Made by a program: the position numbers and the translations under genes. DNA of 64,000 bases from Paenibacillus sp. J2TS4 (lineage in GTDB: Bacteria; Bacillota; Bacilli; Paenibacillales; NBRC-103111), in assembly GCF_018403245.1 (NCBI RefSeq), contig NZ_BOSH01000006.1, positions 124,001 through 188,000 of the forward strand, in the 5' to 3' direction. The notes beneath the pieces are model-generated. The model was not told the origin of the DNA. It ran no database searches and was given only the letters and a program-made list of their open reading frames with translations. This document shows, in pieces, positions 34,420-43,032 of this stretch. The first letter of the stretch is position 1. Each line of letters starts with the position of its first letter.

Positions 34420-35109
34420 ATGAAGGAAAAAATACTCATTGTCGACGATGAACCCGAAATTGTCGATTTTATAAGAGACGCATTAGTAGATGAAGGGTAT
34501 GAAGTTTTAGCGGCTTATAATAGCGGCCAGGCTTTCGAATGGCTTGGAGCGAAGCCGGATTTGATTATTCTCGATGTGATGATGCCCGGAATGGACGGAT
34601 GGGAAATATGCTGTGCTATCCGCGGACTGGTCTCCTGTCCGATACTGTTCCTCAGCGCCCGCCAAAGTGAAGAAGACCGGATTAAAGGTCTAATGATCGG
34701 CGGGGATGACTATCTGGTCAAGCCATTCAGTATCGAAGAGATGATGGCACGGATTCGTGCTCATTTGCGCCGAGAACAAAGGAACGGTGCGGGAAAAATT
34801 CGTCCGATCATACATTATGGCGAGCTTTCTCTGGATGCAGGAAGCTATCGCTTGTATATCCGAGGCCGTCAAGTCCCGCTTACTATTCGCGAGTTTGAAA
34901 TTGTTCAATTATTGCTAATTCATCCCAACCAAGTGTTTACCCGCGACCAAATCTATGACAAGGTATGGGGCTTTAATGCGGAAGGAGATTCATCAACTGT
35001 CACGGAGCATATTAAAAAAATAAGAGCGAAGCTGGCCAACATCGATCCAGACAAGACGTACATCGCCACCGTATGGGGAATAGGCTATCGATGGGAGAGC
35101 GGCCCATGA
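34420..35109 (+). CDS. OmpR-family response regulator
   Basis: 229 residues. Receiver domain (about 3-115) with acidic pocket IVDDEPE, phosphoacceptor Asp in LIILDVMMPGMDG, and Lys in DYLVKPF. C-terminal winged helix with LTIREFEIVQLLLIHPNQVFTRDQIYDKVWG and VTEHIKKIRAKL. ATG 34420 follows GGAAAGGAAG; an in-frame start at 34378 lacks one. Its stop overlaps the start of the kinase gene (ATGA). Confidence 0.93.
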   Translation: MKEKILIVDDEPEIVDFIRDALVDEGYEVLAAYNSGQAFEWLGAKPDLIILDVMMPGMDGWEICCAIRGLVSCPILFLSARQSEEDRIKGLMIGGDDYLVKPFSIEEMMARIRAHLRREQRNGAGKIRPIIHYGELSLDAGSYRLYIRGRQVPLTIREFEIVQLLLIHPNQVFTRDQIYDKVWGFNAEGDSSTVTEHIKKIRAKLANIDPDKTYIATVWGIGYRWESGP

Positions 35110-36545
35110 TGAGGAAGCTGACTTTTCGCAGCCAATTTATGATAGCCTTGGCCGTTACGCTGTTGTTAAGCATAGGATGTACGGCCGGCACATGGGGGAT
35201 TAGCCTCTACTTCCTTATCAAGGCCAACAGTTTTCTGCATCCATCTAACTATTATGAACAGAAAATTCCAGAGATCATTCAATTTGCCGAGCAAAATAAG
35301 GACAAGCTGTTTTCTCCGGACTTTCAGGAAGAGCTGGAACAGGTTATTCCGCTGGAAGGCTTCGATTATCAAGTGATGGATGCTTCGGGACAAGGGGGGG
35401 GATACGGCTGGAACGGAGAGCGGTTCTTTAACGAACCGGGCGATATCCTTCGCAAGCTGAATACTACCGAGCATATCAATGGGCGGATCATCAAATATTA
35501 TCCTATTCTAGGCAGTCAGCATGAGTTAGCCGGGGTATTCGTAATCCGGTATACCCTTGGATTAATAAACAGCAATCCAAAGCAAGGCGGTTTGGTATTG
35601 CTGTTTGTGCTGGGAAATATGGCGGCCCCCTTTATTTTCATTCTATTATTTACCATTATCCTTGCCCGTAAGGTAGGGAAGCGGCTGGAGCCCCGAATCA
35701 CCGAACTGATTAACGGTGCTGGGCGAATTCAAAACAACGATCTTGATTTTACTTTCACTGAGGCGGGGGGCTCCAAGGAGTTAACACAATTGGCTGGCGC
35801 CTTTGAGGAAATGAGGGGGGCGCTCCAACAATCTCTGACCACACAATGGCAGATGGAGCAGGAGCGCCGAGATATGGTAGCGGCTATTGCGCACGATCTC
35901 CGGACACCGCTGACGATAGTTCGGGGGCACGTCGACAATCTTTTGGAAGGTAGAGCGAGGCAGGCTGAACGGCTGGACAAATATTTGCATACGATTCGTA
36001 AAAATACGGATCGGGCCGTTCGTTTGCTGGACGACATGAGCTCAATCTCGGAAATTGATCGTCCTGATTTTACTTTATCGATTCGCCCGGTGGACCTGAT
36101 CGCTTTTGTCCAGGAGAAAACGGAGGAGTACCGGATGATTTGCGCGGCCAAGCGAATTTCTTTCGAATCGATTATTCGCGTCGCAGATGGTCATAACGGT
36201 TGGTTTAAAGCAGATGTGCAGCGCCTCGAGCAAATGATGGATAACGTTATTAGCAACAGTCTCCGCTTTACTCCGGACGCCGCACAAATCAAGTGGGAAC
36301 TGGACATCGGTCCAGGAATAACCAAGCTGACGGTGAATGATTCCGGTCCCGGCTTCTCTGAATTCGATTTACTCCATATGTTCGATAAATTTTATCAGGG
36401 GGACCCTTCCCGCTCCGTCCATAAAGGTCATGCGGGACTCGGACTGTACATCGTGCAAGCATTAACGAAGAAACATGGCGGTACGGTCACTGTTGGGAAT
36501 CGGCCGGAAGGCGGCGCTTATGTGCAAATGACGATTAGAGAGTAG
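35106..36545 (+). CDS. sensor histidine kinase
   Basis: 479 residues. Two membrane helices (about 12-38 and 170-195) flank an extracellular sensor of about 130 residues. Then come a HAMP linker, the phosphorylated His in AAIAHDLRTPLTIVRGH, and an ATPase domain with N box DNVISNSLRF, G1 NDSGPGFS and G2 GHAGLGLYIVQ. It pairs with the regulator upstream by translational coupling. The 3' end overlaps the convergent DUF418 gene by 11 bases. Stimulus unknown. Confidence 0.92.
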   Translation: MMRKLTFRSQFMIALAVTLLLSIGCTAGTWGISLYFLIKANSFLHPSNYYEQKIPEIIQFAEQNKDKLFSPDFQEELEQVIPLEGFDYQVMDASGQGGGYGWNGERFFNEPGDILRKLNTTEHINGRIIKYYPILGSQHELAGVFVIRYTLGLINSNPKQGGLVLLFVLGNMAAPFIFILLFTIILARKVGKRLEPRITELINGAGRIQNNDLDFTFTEAGGSKELTQLAGAFEEMRGALQQSLTTQWQMEQERRDMVAAIAHDLRTPLTIVRGHVDNLLEGRARQAERLDKYLHTIRKNTDRAVRLLDDMSSISEIDRPDFTLSIRPVDLIAFVQEKTEEYRMICAAKRISFESIIRVADGHNGWFKADVQRLEQMMDNVISNSLRFTPDAAQIKWELDIGPGITKLTVNDSGPGFSEFDLLHMFDKFYQGDPSRSVHKGHAGLGLYIVQALTKKHGGTVTVGNRPEGGAYVQMTIRE

Positions 36546-37752
36546 AGGTGAGCTTCTTTTTCCGGTTAGGAGAAACGGATAAATAAGTAACGGTTCTCCA
36601 TATCCATTCCAATGGGCCCATCTTAAAACGCCGAAGCCATAGAGCGCTGAATAGGAGCTGTAACCCGAATACGATTAGGGCTATAAGCGATCCGGTCAAC
36701 GGCCCTACCTGGCCATACCACCCAAGGCCGTAGCTATAGAAGATCAACGTACACAGAACCGACTGCATAATATAATTGGTGAAGGCCATTCGACCGACAT
36801 TCGCCAGTGGCTCCAGCGCCTGTTCCCATGCTTTTTTCCGCACAAGAAGCGCTAATAGGGTTATATAGAACAGACCGATCGATGGAGAGCCCAGCAAATA
36901 GTGGAACACATTCAGTTTATCGATCCACCCGGCAGCACTGGTTCTTGCCGTTAGCTCCAGGAGGATGGGCAGCAATATCGAGGTTAGTCCGATTCCTCCA
37001 GTCCAGAGGCAAATCTTGGTAAGCACAGGCCGGTTCGCCGACAAATCATGAAACAGCTTTCGTTTGGCAAAGTAAGCCCCCATCAGAAACAGTCCAAGGA
37101 TCTGCGGATAAAAAATGAGCTGATTCATAACCGACGCATACCAGTCCAATATTCGCTGCTGCTGAATGGCGGCAAAAGAACCGCTGCCGTAAATCGCTTG
37201 ATCCCGCTCTATAAATTGCTGAATGAGCTGTTGAAATTCCGGGCTTATTTTGGGAGTAGCCGCTGACTCCCCTGAGCTGATCAACATTAGTACCGGGATA
37301 AGCATTATCAGAAGGATCGCCCAGATCAGCAAGGTTTTCGGCTTGCATTTATGAAAGATTAGCAGTACGAAACCTAGCAGAGCATAGTGAACGAGAATGT
37401 CCCCGAACCAGATAAACCATCCATGCAGAAGTCCGAAGATAAGCAGTGCGAGCAACCTTCGCGAATATAACGCGCCGAACCTTCTTCCCTTTTGCCCGGC
37501 CCGGTCTTTAAACAGAATCATCCCGTACCCGAACAAGAAGGCGAAGATGGCGATGAATTTTCCGGTGATTACAATGTCCAGAAACTTTTTGACTGCCTGG
37601 TTCCAGAAATCGGGCCATAGCTCGATTTGGTATTGGATAGCTTGCAGGGAACTGCTGTAGAACGTTATGTTAACGAACAGGATACCGAGAATGGCCAAGC
37701 CTCTGGCGATATCCAGCAGCTGAATTCGTTCATCAGCTACAATGGGTTTCAT
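36535..37752 (-). CDS. DUF418 membrane protein (YeiB-like)
   Basis: 405 residues with about ten hydrophobic helices. N-terminal RIQLLDIARGLAILGILFVN and the C-terminal block RMAFTNYIMQSVLCTLIFYSYGLG are DUF418 hallmarks. Function unknown; the fold resembles acyltransferase membrane proteins. ATG 37752 follows GGAAAGAT. The last 11 bases overlap the end of the kinase gene on the other strand. Confidence 0.88.
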   Translation of the reverse strand: MKPIVADERIQLLDIARGLAILGILFVNITFYSSSLQAIQYQIELWPDFWNQAVKKFLDIVITGKFIAIFAFLFGYGMILFKDRAGQKGRRFGALYSRRLLALLIFGLLHGWFIWFGDILVHYALLGFVLLIFHKCKPKTLLIWAILLIMLIPVLMLISSGESAATPKISPEFQQLIQQFIERDQAIYGSGSFAAIQQQRILDWYASVMNQLIFYPQILGLFLMGAYFAKRKLFHDLSANRPVLTKICLWTGGIGLTSILLPILLELTARTSAAGWIDKLNVFHYLLGSPSIGLFYITLLALLVRKKAWEQALEPLANVGRMAFTNYIMQSVLCTLIFYSYGLGWYGQVGPLTGSLIALIVFGLQLLFSALWLRRFKMGPLEWIWRTVTYLSVSPNRKKKLTSTL

Positions 37753-37934
37753 AGAAATCTTCCTTTCGTAATTTCATTTGCATACAGGTTTGCCGGCCCC
37801 ATTTGCAAATTTCATTGTAATGGTTATTTCTAAAGAATTTATAAAGGCGTGGTTCACTCGTTAGTTACGACCATCTCTGCGATTTGCGAGCCGAAATTTC
37901 CTAGAGCGGCTGCTCACGGTCTTCTCTTCCAACT

Positions 37935-38240
37935 GCTTTTGACTGTTATCCCCTTCGCTCAGAAAGTCTGAACATAGTGGATAAAGTTTGAATGCAAGGG
38001 CTGATGGCAGAGGATGGAAAAAGGGGCGGAAATGGAGAAGACGGTAGAGAGTGGAGAAAGGGAAGTAGATAGGAATGATGGATGGTTGACGACAAGAAAA
38101 GGGACGGAAATGGGGATAATGGTAGAGGGTGGAGAAAAGGGAAGTAGATAGGTATGATGATAGAGGATGAAGATAGTGGACGAGCTAGAGAATGTAGATA
38201 GAGGACGAGATGGAGGATGCCTAAAGGGATGCAAGTGCAG
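37935..38240. repeat. purine-rich repeat patch with the dispersed 40-bp motif
   Basis: Bases 37935-37973 match 13983-14022 at most positions. The following 270 bases are purine-rich on the plus strand and contain an imperfect tandem duplication (about 38019-38080 and 38097-38159, period near 78) with shared words GTGGAGAAAGGGAAGTAGAT and GATG. Open frames on the minus strand read only Ser/Pro/Phe/Leu and are low-complexity artefacts. No gene is evident from 37753 to 38405. Confidence 0.7.
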
Positions 38241-38277
38241 TGCAAGGGGATTGAAATATTCTTGGTCAGGTATAAGC

Positions 38278-38323
38278 AAAGAACCTCCCAATCCGCATGA
38301 TGAGGCGGTGAGAGGTTCTTTTT
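38278..38323. terminator. hairpin downstream of the lantibiotic-type ABC operon
   Basis: AAAGAACCTC (38278-38287) pairs with GAGGTTCTTT (38312-38321), with inner CCGC/GCGG pairing. The plus strand has the better T run; the minus strand ends in TTCTTT. It may work on both strands. Confidence 0.6.
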
Positions 38324-38405
38324 AGGCGGAAAGCCAATTATGAAGCTTATGGGGCTTATGGTTCCGGCTAAGTCATATCCGGCTTGCTTTGGTTTCGATC
38401 ATTGA

Positions 38406-39140
38406 TTATATCTCTTTACGGCGGAAATAGGTTATTCCTGTCACGAAAAAGAGCAGGAAGCCGCCAGCTATAACATAAAGCAGCGTTTCTAACGAAACAT
38501 TAAACGCAACGTACTTGTCCGGTGAGGCGGACAACATCGACAGGACCGGCTGGGCCCAAGGGTAGTACGGGCCGTAAGTCGACGAATTCACGATAAGCAT
38601 ATTGGGAATCGTGAAGATGACATTGATTGCCAGAGGAGCTGCGAAGCTCGACCATGCGACTGAAACGAACATTTGCAAAGCGGCCAGGGGCAGAGTTGCC
38701 ATCCATCCGCCAAAGATGCTCGGTCCAATGAAATCCCATGGAACCGCAGCCTCTATCCCGCGCCCATAACCGACGGCCAGCAGAACGAGTAAATATAGCA
38801 GTTGGGTAATCGCCAGCAGCGCCATCACTACGAAAAATTTCGCCATGTAAAGAGAATTCCGGGAAACAGGCAAGGCCAGCAGCTGCTTCCATCCACCGGA
38901 TGCGTGCTCGTAACGGCATACGAAGGCGGCAAAAACGCCGGTCAACAAAGGCAAAAATAGGATAGCGTGCAGACTGGCTGTCATCATGAGCAGATTTAGC
39001 CAGGCAAGCTCCGGAGTGTCAAGCGGCAATAGAATTCCGGTGATGGCCGATAAAGCGGGGCTGATAAAAATGAGCAGCCATATGTTGGACTTCCGCATTT
39101 TCAACCATTCCGAGCTCAGTAATTTCCTAAAGGGTCCCAT
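38406..39140 (-). CDS. lantibiotic-protection type ABC permease (second subunit)
   Basis: 244 residues, six hydrophobic segments, starting LLSSEWLKMRKSNIWLLIFISP and with YEHASGGWKQLLALPVSRN, a motif shared with the sister permease. These features fit the MutG/CprC type permeases of lantibiotic and cationic-peptide exporters. It lies one base after the stop of the sister gene. Confidence 0.82.
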   Translation of the reverse strand: MGPFRKLLSSEWLKMRKSNIWLLIFISPALSAITGILLPLDTPELAWLNLLMMTASLHAILFLPLLTGVFAAFVCRYEHASGGWKQLLALPVSRNSLYMAKFFVVMALLAITQLLYLLVLLAVGYGRGIEAAVPWDFIGPSIFGGWMATLPLAALQMFVSVAWSSFAAPLAINVIFTIPNMLIVNSSTYGPYYPWAQPVLSMLSASPDKYVAFNVSLETLLYVIAGGFLLFFVTGITYFRRKEI

Positions 39141-39141
39141 G

Positions 39142-39855
39142 TCAGTTCACATCCCGTCTTGTAAAATGGAATAAGCCAAGAAGAAAGATAACCAGCCCGA
39201 AGGCCAAGCCCGCCGCAACGGAATATTCCGGGATGTTCGCTTCATTGACCAGCGTAGGCAGCTTCCATATAAACCAATCCGGAAATTTAAGGGCCCATGG
39301 AGAGAGGATCGCTCCGACAATTCCGATAGTCAGCGGTAAGGCCTGATTTTTCATAATGACCGATAACCATAGCTGCAGTGCTAAAACCGGAAGCGCAGCG
39401 ATACACGGATAGAAGCTAAGCTTGATAATTTCCAGGAAAGGAATATCCGTTCCGAATTTCAGGGCGATCCCGAGCCCTAGAGTTCCTATTCCGAGCGCAG
39501 TACAGGAAACTAACAACAGAACGGCACACAGCGTGAATTTCGCGCTAAAGACGGAAATCCGGGAAAGCGGCAGCGCCAGCAGCTGCTTCCATGAACTCAA
39601 CTGGTGCTCTATATTGGCGATCATCGAGGCCAAAATGGTCATTCCGAGAAATATCGTAATCGGAATCAAGAAATGAATATTGCTGAGTAACCCTCCCCAT
39701 AGGTCAGAAGCATATATTTTAGTTAAATAATCATATCGCAGGCCGAAGTTTGCCGCTTGTAGAGCGATTACCCCGAAGGGACCGAGGAAGATCAGAAACC
39801 AGATCGCTTTTCGGCGGATTTTGAGAAAATCGGCCGCCAGAAGACGCGTCATCAT
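39142..39855 (-). CDS. lantibiotic-protection type ABC permease (first subunit)
   Basis: 237 residues, six hydrophobic segments. LLAADFLKIRRKAIWFLIFLGPFG and IEHQLSSWKQLLALPLSRIS parallel the next gene, showing that the two permeases are diverged duplicates, as in MutE-MutG or CprB-CprC. The ATG overlaps the stop of the ATPase gene (ATGA). The pair should form a heterodimeric membrane channel. Confidence 0.84.
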   Translation of the reverse strand: MMTRLLAADFLKIRRKAIWFLIFLGPFGVIALQAANFGLRYDYLTKIYASDLWGGLLSNIHFLIPITIFLGMTILASMIANIEHQLSSWKQLLALPLSRISVFSAKFTLCAVLLLVSCTALGIGTLGLGIALKFGTDIPFLEIIKLSFYPCIAALPVLALQLWLSVIMKNQALPLTIGIVGAILSPWALKFPDWFIWKLPTLVNEANIPEYSVAAGLAFGLVIFLLGLFHFTRRDVN

Positions 39856-40766
39856 AAACTGCTCCCCTCTCCGACGATTTCCAGGAAAATATCTTCGAGA
39901 GATTTTTTTTGTTCTTCTACCCGATAAATCGAATGACGGGCGTGGACGAGCATTTCTACGACCCCGGCTACTTTGTCTTCCGGTAGTTCATCGAGGAGCA
40001 GCGATGTCCCATGTAATTCGGCGTAACACCCGGTGGAGGCGACAACTCTCAGCGCCAGATCGGGATTTGAAACGGCGATGCGGATTTTGCTTTTGGTCCG
40101 TTTACGAAGGCTATCGATCGTATCTTCGAACATCATCGATCCGTTGCGAATAATGCCGACCCGGTTGGCCATTTGCTCCACTTCGCTAAGCAGATGGCTG
40201 GAAACCAACACGGTAATTCCATGCTGCTTGGGCATATTTTTAATTAATTCGCGGATTTCAAGAATTCCCGCCGGGTCCAGCCCGTTCGTCGGCTCGTCCA
40301 GAATAAGCAGTTCCGGGTTACCCAGCAAAGCTGCCGCTATCCCGAGCCGCTGCTTCATACCAAGCGAGAAGCCCTTGACCGCTCGCTTCGCTTCTTTATC
40401 CAGACGGACGATGGCAAGGACTTCATCGATCCGTGACTTCGGGGCATCAAGGATGCGGCGGATCGCTTCCAGATTCTCGTAAGCCGTCAAATGCCCGTAA
40501 TACGAAGGATACTCGACCAAGGATCCGACTTTGCGGAGAATGGCCAATTTTTCTTTGCGCAAGTCTTTGCCAAAAATACGAATAGATCCTTGGGAAGGCT
40601 TGATTAATCCAAGCAGCATGCGGATGGTGGTTGTTTTGCCCGCTCCGTTCGGTCCCAGAAAGCCGTAAATGTCTCCCTTTTTTATTTGCAGGCTGACCTG
40701 GTCTACAGCTTTGTGCAATCGATATTGTTTAGACAGGTTGTACGTTTGGATAACAAATTCACTCAC
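39852..40766 (-). CDS. ABC ATPase of the lantibiotic/bacitracin resistance type
   Basis: 304 residues. Walker A GFLGPNGAGKTTTIRMLLGL, signature FSLGMKQRLGIA, Walker B LLILDEPTNGLDPAGI and VLVSSHLLSEVEQ mark the BcrA/CprA/MutF group. The GTG at 40766 is six bases after GAGGTG and is preferred over ATG 40787. It powers the two permeases that follow and likely removes antimicrobial peptides from the membrane. Confidence 0.9.
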   Translation of the reverse strand: MSEFVIQTYNLSKQYRLHKAVDQVSLQIKKGDIYGFLGPNGAGKTTTIRMLLGLIKPSQGSIRIFGKDLRKEKLAILRKVGSLVEYPSYYGHLTAYENLEAIRRILDAPKSRIDEVLAIVRLDKEAKRAVKGFSLGMKQRLGIAAALLGNPELLILDEPTNGLDPAGILEIRELIKNMPKQHGITVLVSSHLLSEVEQMANRVGIIRNGSMMFEDTIDSLRKRTKSKIRIAVSNPDLALRVVASTGCYAELHGTSLLLDELPEDKVAGVVEMLVHARHSIYRVEEQKKSLEDIFLEIVGEGSSL

Positions 40767-40836
40767 TTTGCTCACCTCAGCATTCATTGTAGCTGCCGAA
40801 GGTTAAAACAAAGCATGGCTGTTGTTTAAATTTAGT

Positions 40837-42201
40837 TTAAAATGTTTTCGGGAACAAATAGACGGCCGTGCCCTTCGATGAACTAATGATTTCCCAATTC
40901 AAGTCCATCTCTTTGATCATTAGTGAGACGATAGTGAGGCCGATTCCCGCCCCCTTGTCATCGGTATGAGCTTTGATCCCAGGACCTTTATCCTCAATCG
41001 CGATAGCCATTTTCCCGTTTCTTTCTACTGTGCGCACACAGACATAGCGTCCCGTTCCCGCGTGACGGATAACATTCTGAAATAAATTATCCAATATCCG
41101 CACGAACCATTGCGGGTCTATTCTCCATTTCATTGCTTTTTCGGGCAGATGGACATTGACCTCGATGTTGTCTTTCTCAAATACCGGATACCACATGGCG
41201 ATGGAGGTTCGAGTTAGTCGGATAACATCGGTTTCCTTCATTTCCAGCGGATATTTTCCTGCGGACAGCAGCGTATAGGACATAAGATTTTCAATCAATT
41301 GTGCCAAATACTCCACCTTCGTCTCGATCAGGGTCAGCGACTGCTTGCCGGGTTCCGTTAAGGACTCCTTATGCAGAGAATAAGCATGTCCGCGAATAGT
41401 AGTTAGAGGGGTGCGGATATCATGAGACAAGTTGGCAATAAGCTGCTTGCGCAGGGCTTCTTCCTCTTGCTCCCGCTTCCTGCTGCTGGTTAACTGATCA
41501 ATCATATGATTGAATGACTGCTCCAGCTGGCTGATTTCGTCTTTTTTAAGCACCTCGATGCGATGGGGAATGCCGGTTTCATCGGTTACGGTCATAGCCT
41601 CCTGAAGCCTAACCAGCCGTTTGCGGATTCTGTAGAAGAACAACCAGGATGCAAACAGGAAGAAAGCTAATATACTAACAATAATCGCTATGAGAAAACG
41701 GCTGTCTAACGTGTGCAGAAGCTCTGACCTCATCAGTGAACGAGGAATCTGGATGACCATAAAGCCCTGGTTCGGGTCCTGGCCAATCAATGCGACTACT
41801 GTAAACGGATCAGCCTCTATTCCTCTGTTTTGCTTCATAAATTGAACGGTCTCCGATGGCGTCCATCGTTCCGGAATGGTATCTGACTTAGGAAGCGTCA
41901 GTTTCGTCTCGCCCGCGGCATTGACCCAAAACATCGAAGCCAGCGGATACTGCTGTTTAAGAGCTTGCAGTTGTTGACTAATCGTATCCTCCGTCTTTTC
42001 GCTAAGCTTGGTTGCTTCGTTATGCCACATTTCTTCGATCCTTTGCCCGTTGGCATAAATATTGCGGTTCGCAGCCGGTTCTGTGAAATATTGGGGGGAG
42101 AAATAGAGGAGAGTCGCCATCGGCAGGAGAAGCGGCCAAGTGAACAGAGCGATCAGGACGATTAGCAAATATCGGACTAAGAGAGAATGGCGGAATTTCA
42201 C
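40837..42201 (-). CDS. sensor histidine kinase of the peptide-resistance operon
   Basis: 454 residues. Two membrane helices (about 10-33 and 170-192) flank an extracellular sensor of about 135 residues. HAMP linker, phosphorylated His in NLSHDIRTPLTTIRGH, N box DNLFQNVIRH, and G boxes EDKGPGI and GAGIGLTIVSLM follow. Extracellular sensors of this size distinguish it from the short intramembrane-sensing BceS type. The start overlaps the regulator stop (ATGA). A 70-base gap separates it from the ATPase gene. Confidence 0.9.
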   Translation of the reverse strand: MKFRHSLLVRYLLIVLIALFTWPLLLPMATLLYFSPQYFTEPAANRNIYANGQRIEEMWHNEATKLSEKTEDTISQQLQALKQQYPLASMFWVNAAGETKLTLPKSDTIPERWTPSETVQFMKQNRGIEADPFTVVALIGQDPNQGFMVIQIPRSLMRSELLHTLDSRFLIAIIVSILAFFLFASWLFFYRIRKRLVRLQEAMTVTDETGIPHRIEVLKKDEISQLEQSFNHMIDQLTSSRKREQEEEALRKQLIANLSHDIRTPLTTIRGHAYSLHKESLTEPGKQSLTLIETKVEYLAQLIENLMSYTLLSAGKYPLEMKETDVIRLTRTSIAMWYPVFEKDNIEVNVHLPEKAMKWRIDPQWFVRILDNLFQNVIRHAGTGRYVCVRTVERNGKMAIAIEDKGPGIKAHTDDKGAGIGLTIVSLMIKEMDLNWEIISSSKGTAVYLFPKTF

Positions 42202-42872
42202 GATCTCACCCTGTAGCCGATCCCGCGAATCGTCTCAATGATTTTCGGATTCCCCGGGTCCTCTTCAATTTTTTCGCGCAGATAGCGAATATGCACCATT
42301 AATGTTTTATCCCCTTCCATGTAGGGCTCTCCCCAGACCGCTTCAAAAATTTGTTCCTTGGTCATAATTTGATTAGCATGGCGCAATAAATACATGAAGA
42401 TTTGAAATTGCTTCCCGGTTAAAATAATTTCATTTTCGGTTCGTTGATCGACTAACCGGTTTTCCTCGGGATACACATGGAGGTGGCCAAGTGTCAGGCA
42501 CGAGCCGATCGTTGGGCCAAATCGCCGAAGCAATACTTCGATCCTTGCCGCCAGCTCATCCGGGTGGAACGGCTTCGTCACATAATCGTCTGCAAATACA
42601 AGCCCCTGCAGCTTGTCCTCGATCGAGGTCCGCGCCGAAATCATCAGAATAGGCGTTTGCGGATAATCCTTCTTCAGCCGCTGCCCGACAGAAAAGCCAT
42701 CCAGGCCGGGAAGCATCACATCCAGCAGCACGAGATCACTGTCTGACATGTGCTCACCCGCGCGGTCGCCGGAAGTCAGCCAAGTTACACGGTAGCCTCG
42801 CTCTGTTAAATTATCGCTCACCCATTGACCAATTTCCGGATCGTCTTCAATATATAAAAGGTTTTTTCGCAT
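42198..42872 (-). CDS. OmpR-family response regulator of the peptide-resistance operon
   Basis: 224 residues. Receiver with YIEDDPE, phosphoacceptor in LVLLDVMLPGLDG and DDYVTKPFHPDE; winged helix with LTGKQFQIFMYLLRHANQIMTKEQIFEAVWG. First gene of the five-gene minus-strand operon. ATG 42872 follows GAAAGGATTGG. One small oddity: the segment LVFADDYV is one residue shorter than the usual xGADDYV stretch. Confidence 0.9.
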   Translation of the reverse strand: MRKNLLYIEDDPEIGQWVSDNLTERGYRVTWLTSGDRAGEHMSDSDLVLLDVMLPGLDGFSVGQRLKKDYPQTPILMISARTSIEDKLQGLVFADDYVTKPFHPDELAARIEVLLRRFGPTIGSCLTLGHLHVYPEENRLVDQRTENEIILTGKQFQIFMYLLRHANQIMTKEQIFEAVWGEPYMEGDKTLMVHIRYLREKIEEDPGNPKIIETIRGIGYRVRS

Positions 42873-42967
42873 CCTGTGTCCAATCCTTTCACGTTAAATC
42901 TGATGAAATTATATCATGTTTGAATGGAAGGAGCAGAGGGGAGAAGAGGGAGGAGTATCGGAATAAC

Positions 42968-43005
42968 AAAAAAACCCGCTTTCGTCTTCTTAGGACATAA
43001 GCGGG
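42968..43005 (-). terminator. terminator of topB
   Basis: On the minus strand CCCGCTT (43005-42999) pairs with AAGCGGG (42981-42975), followed by seven Ts. Confidence 0.8.
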
Positions 43006-43032
43006 GGATTCAAACATGCCGGTTAGGCAAGG

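Noticed and set aside
37946..38291. Minus-strand frames rich in Ser, Pro, Phe and Leu
   Set aside because: They arise from the pyrimidine-rich complement of a purine repeat tract; composition alone explains them.
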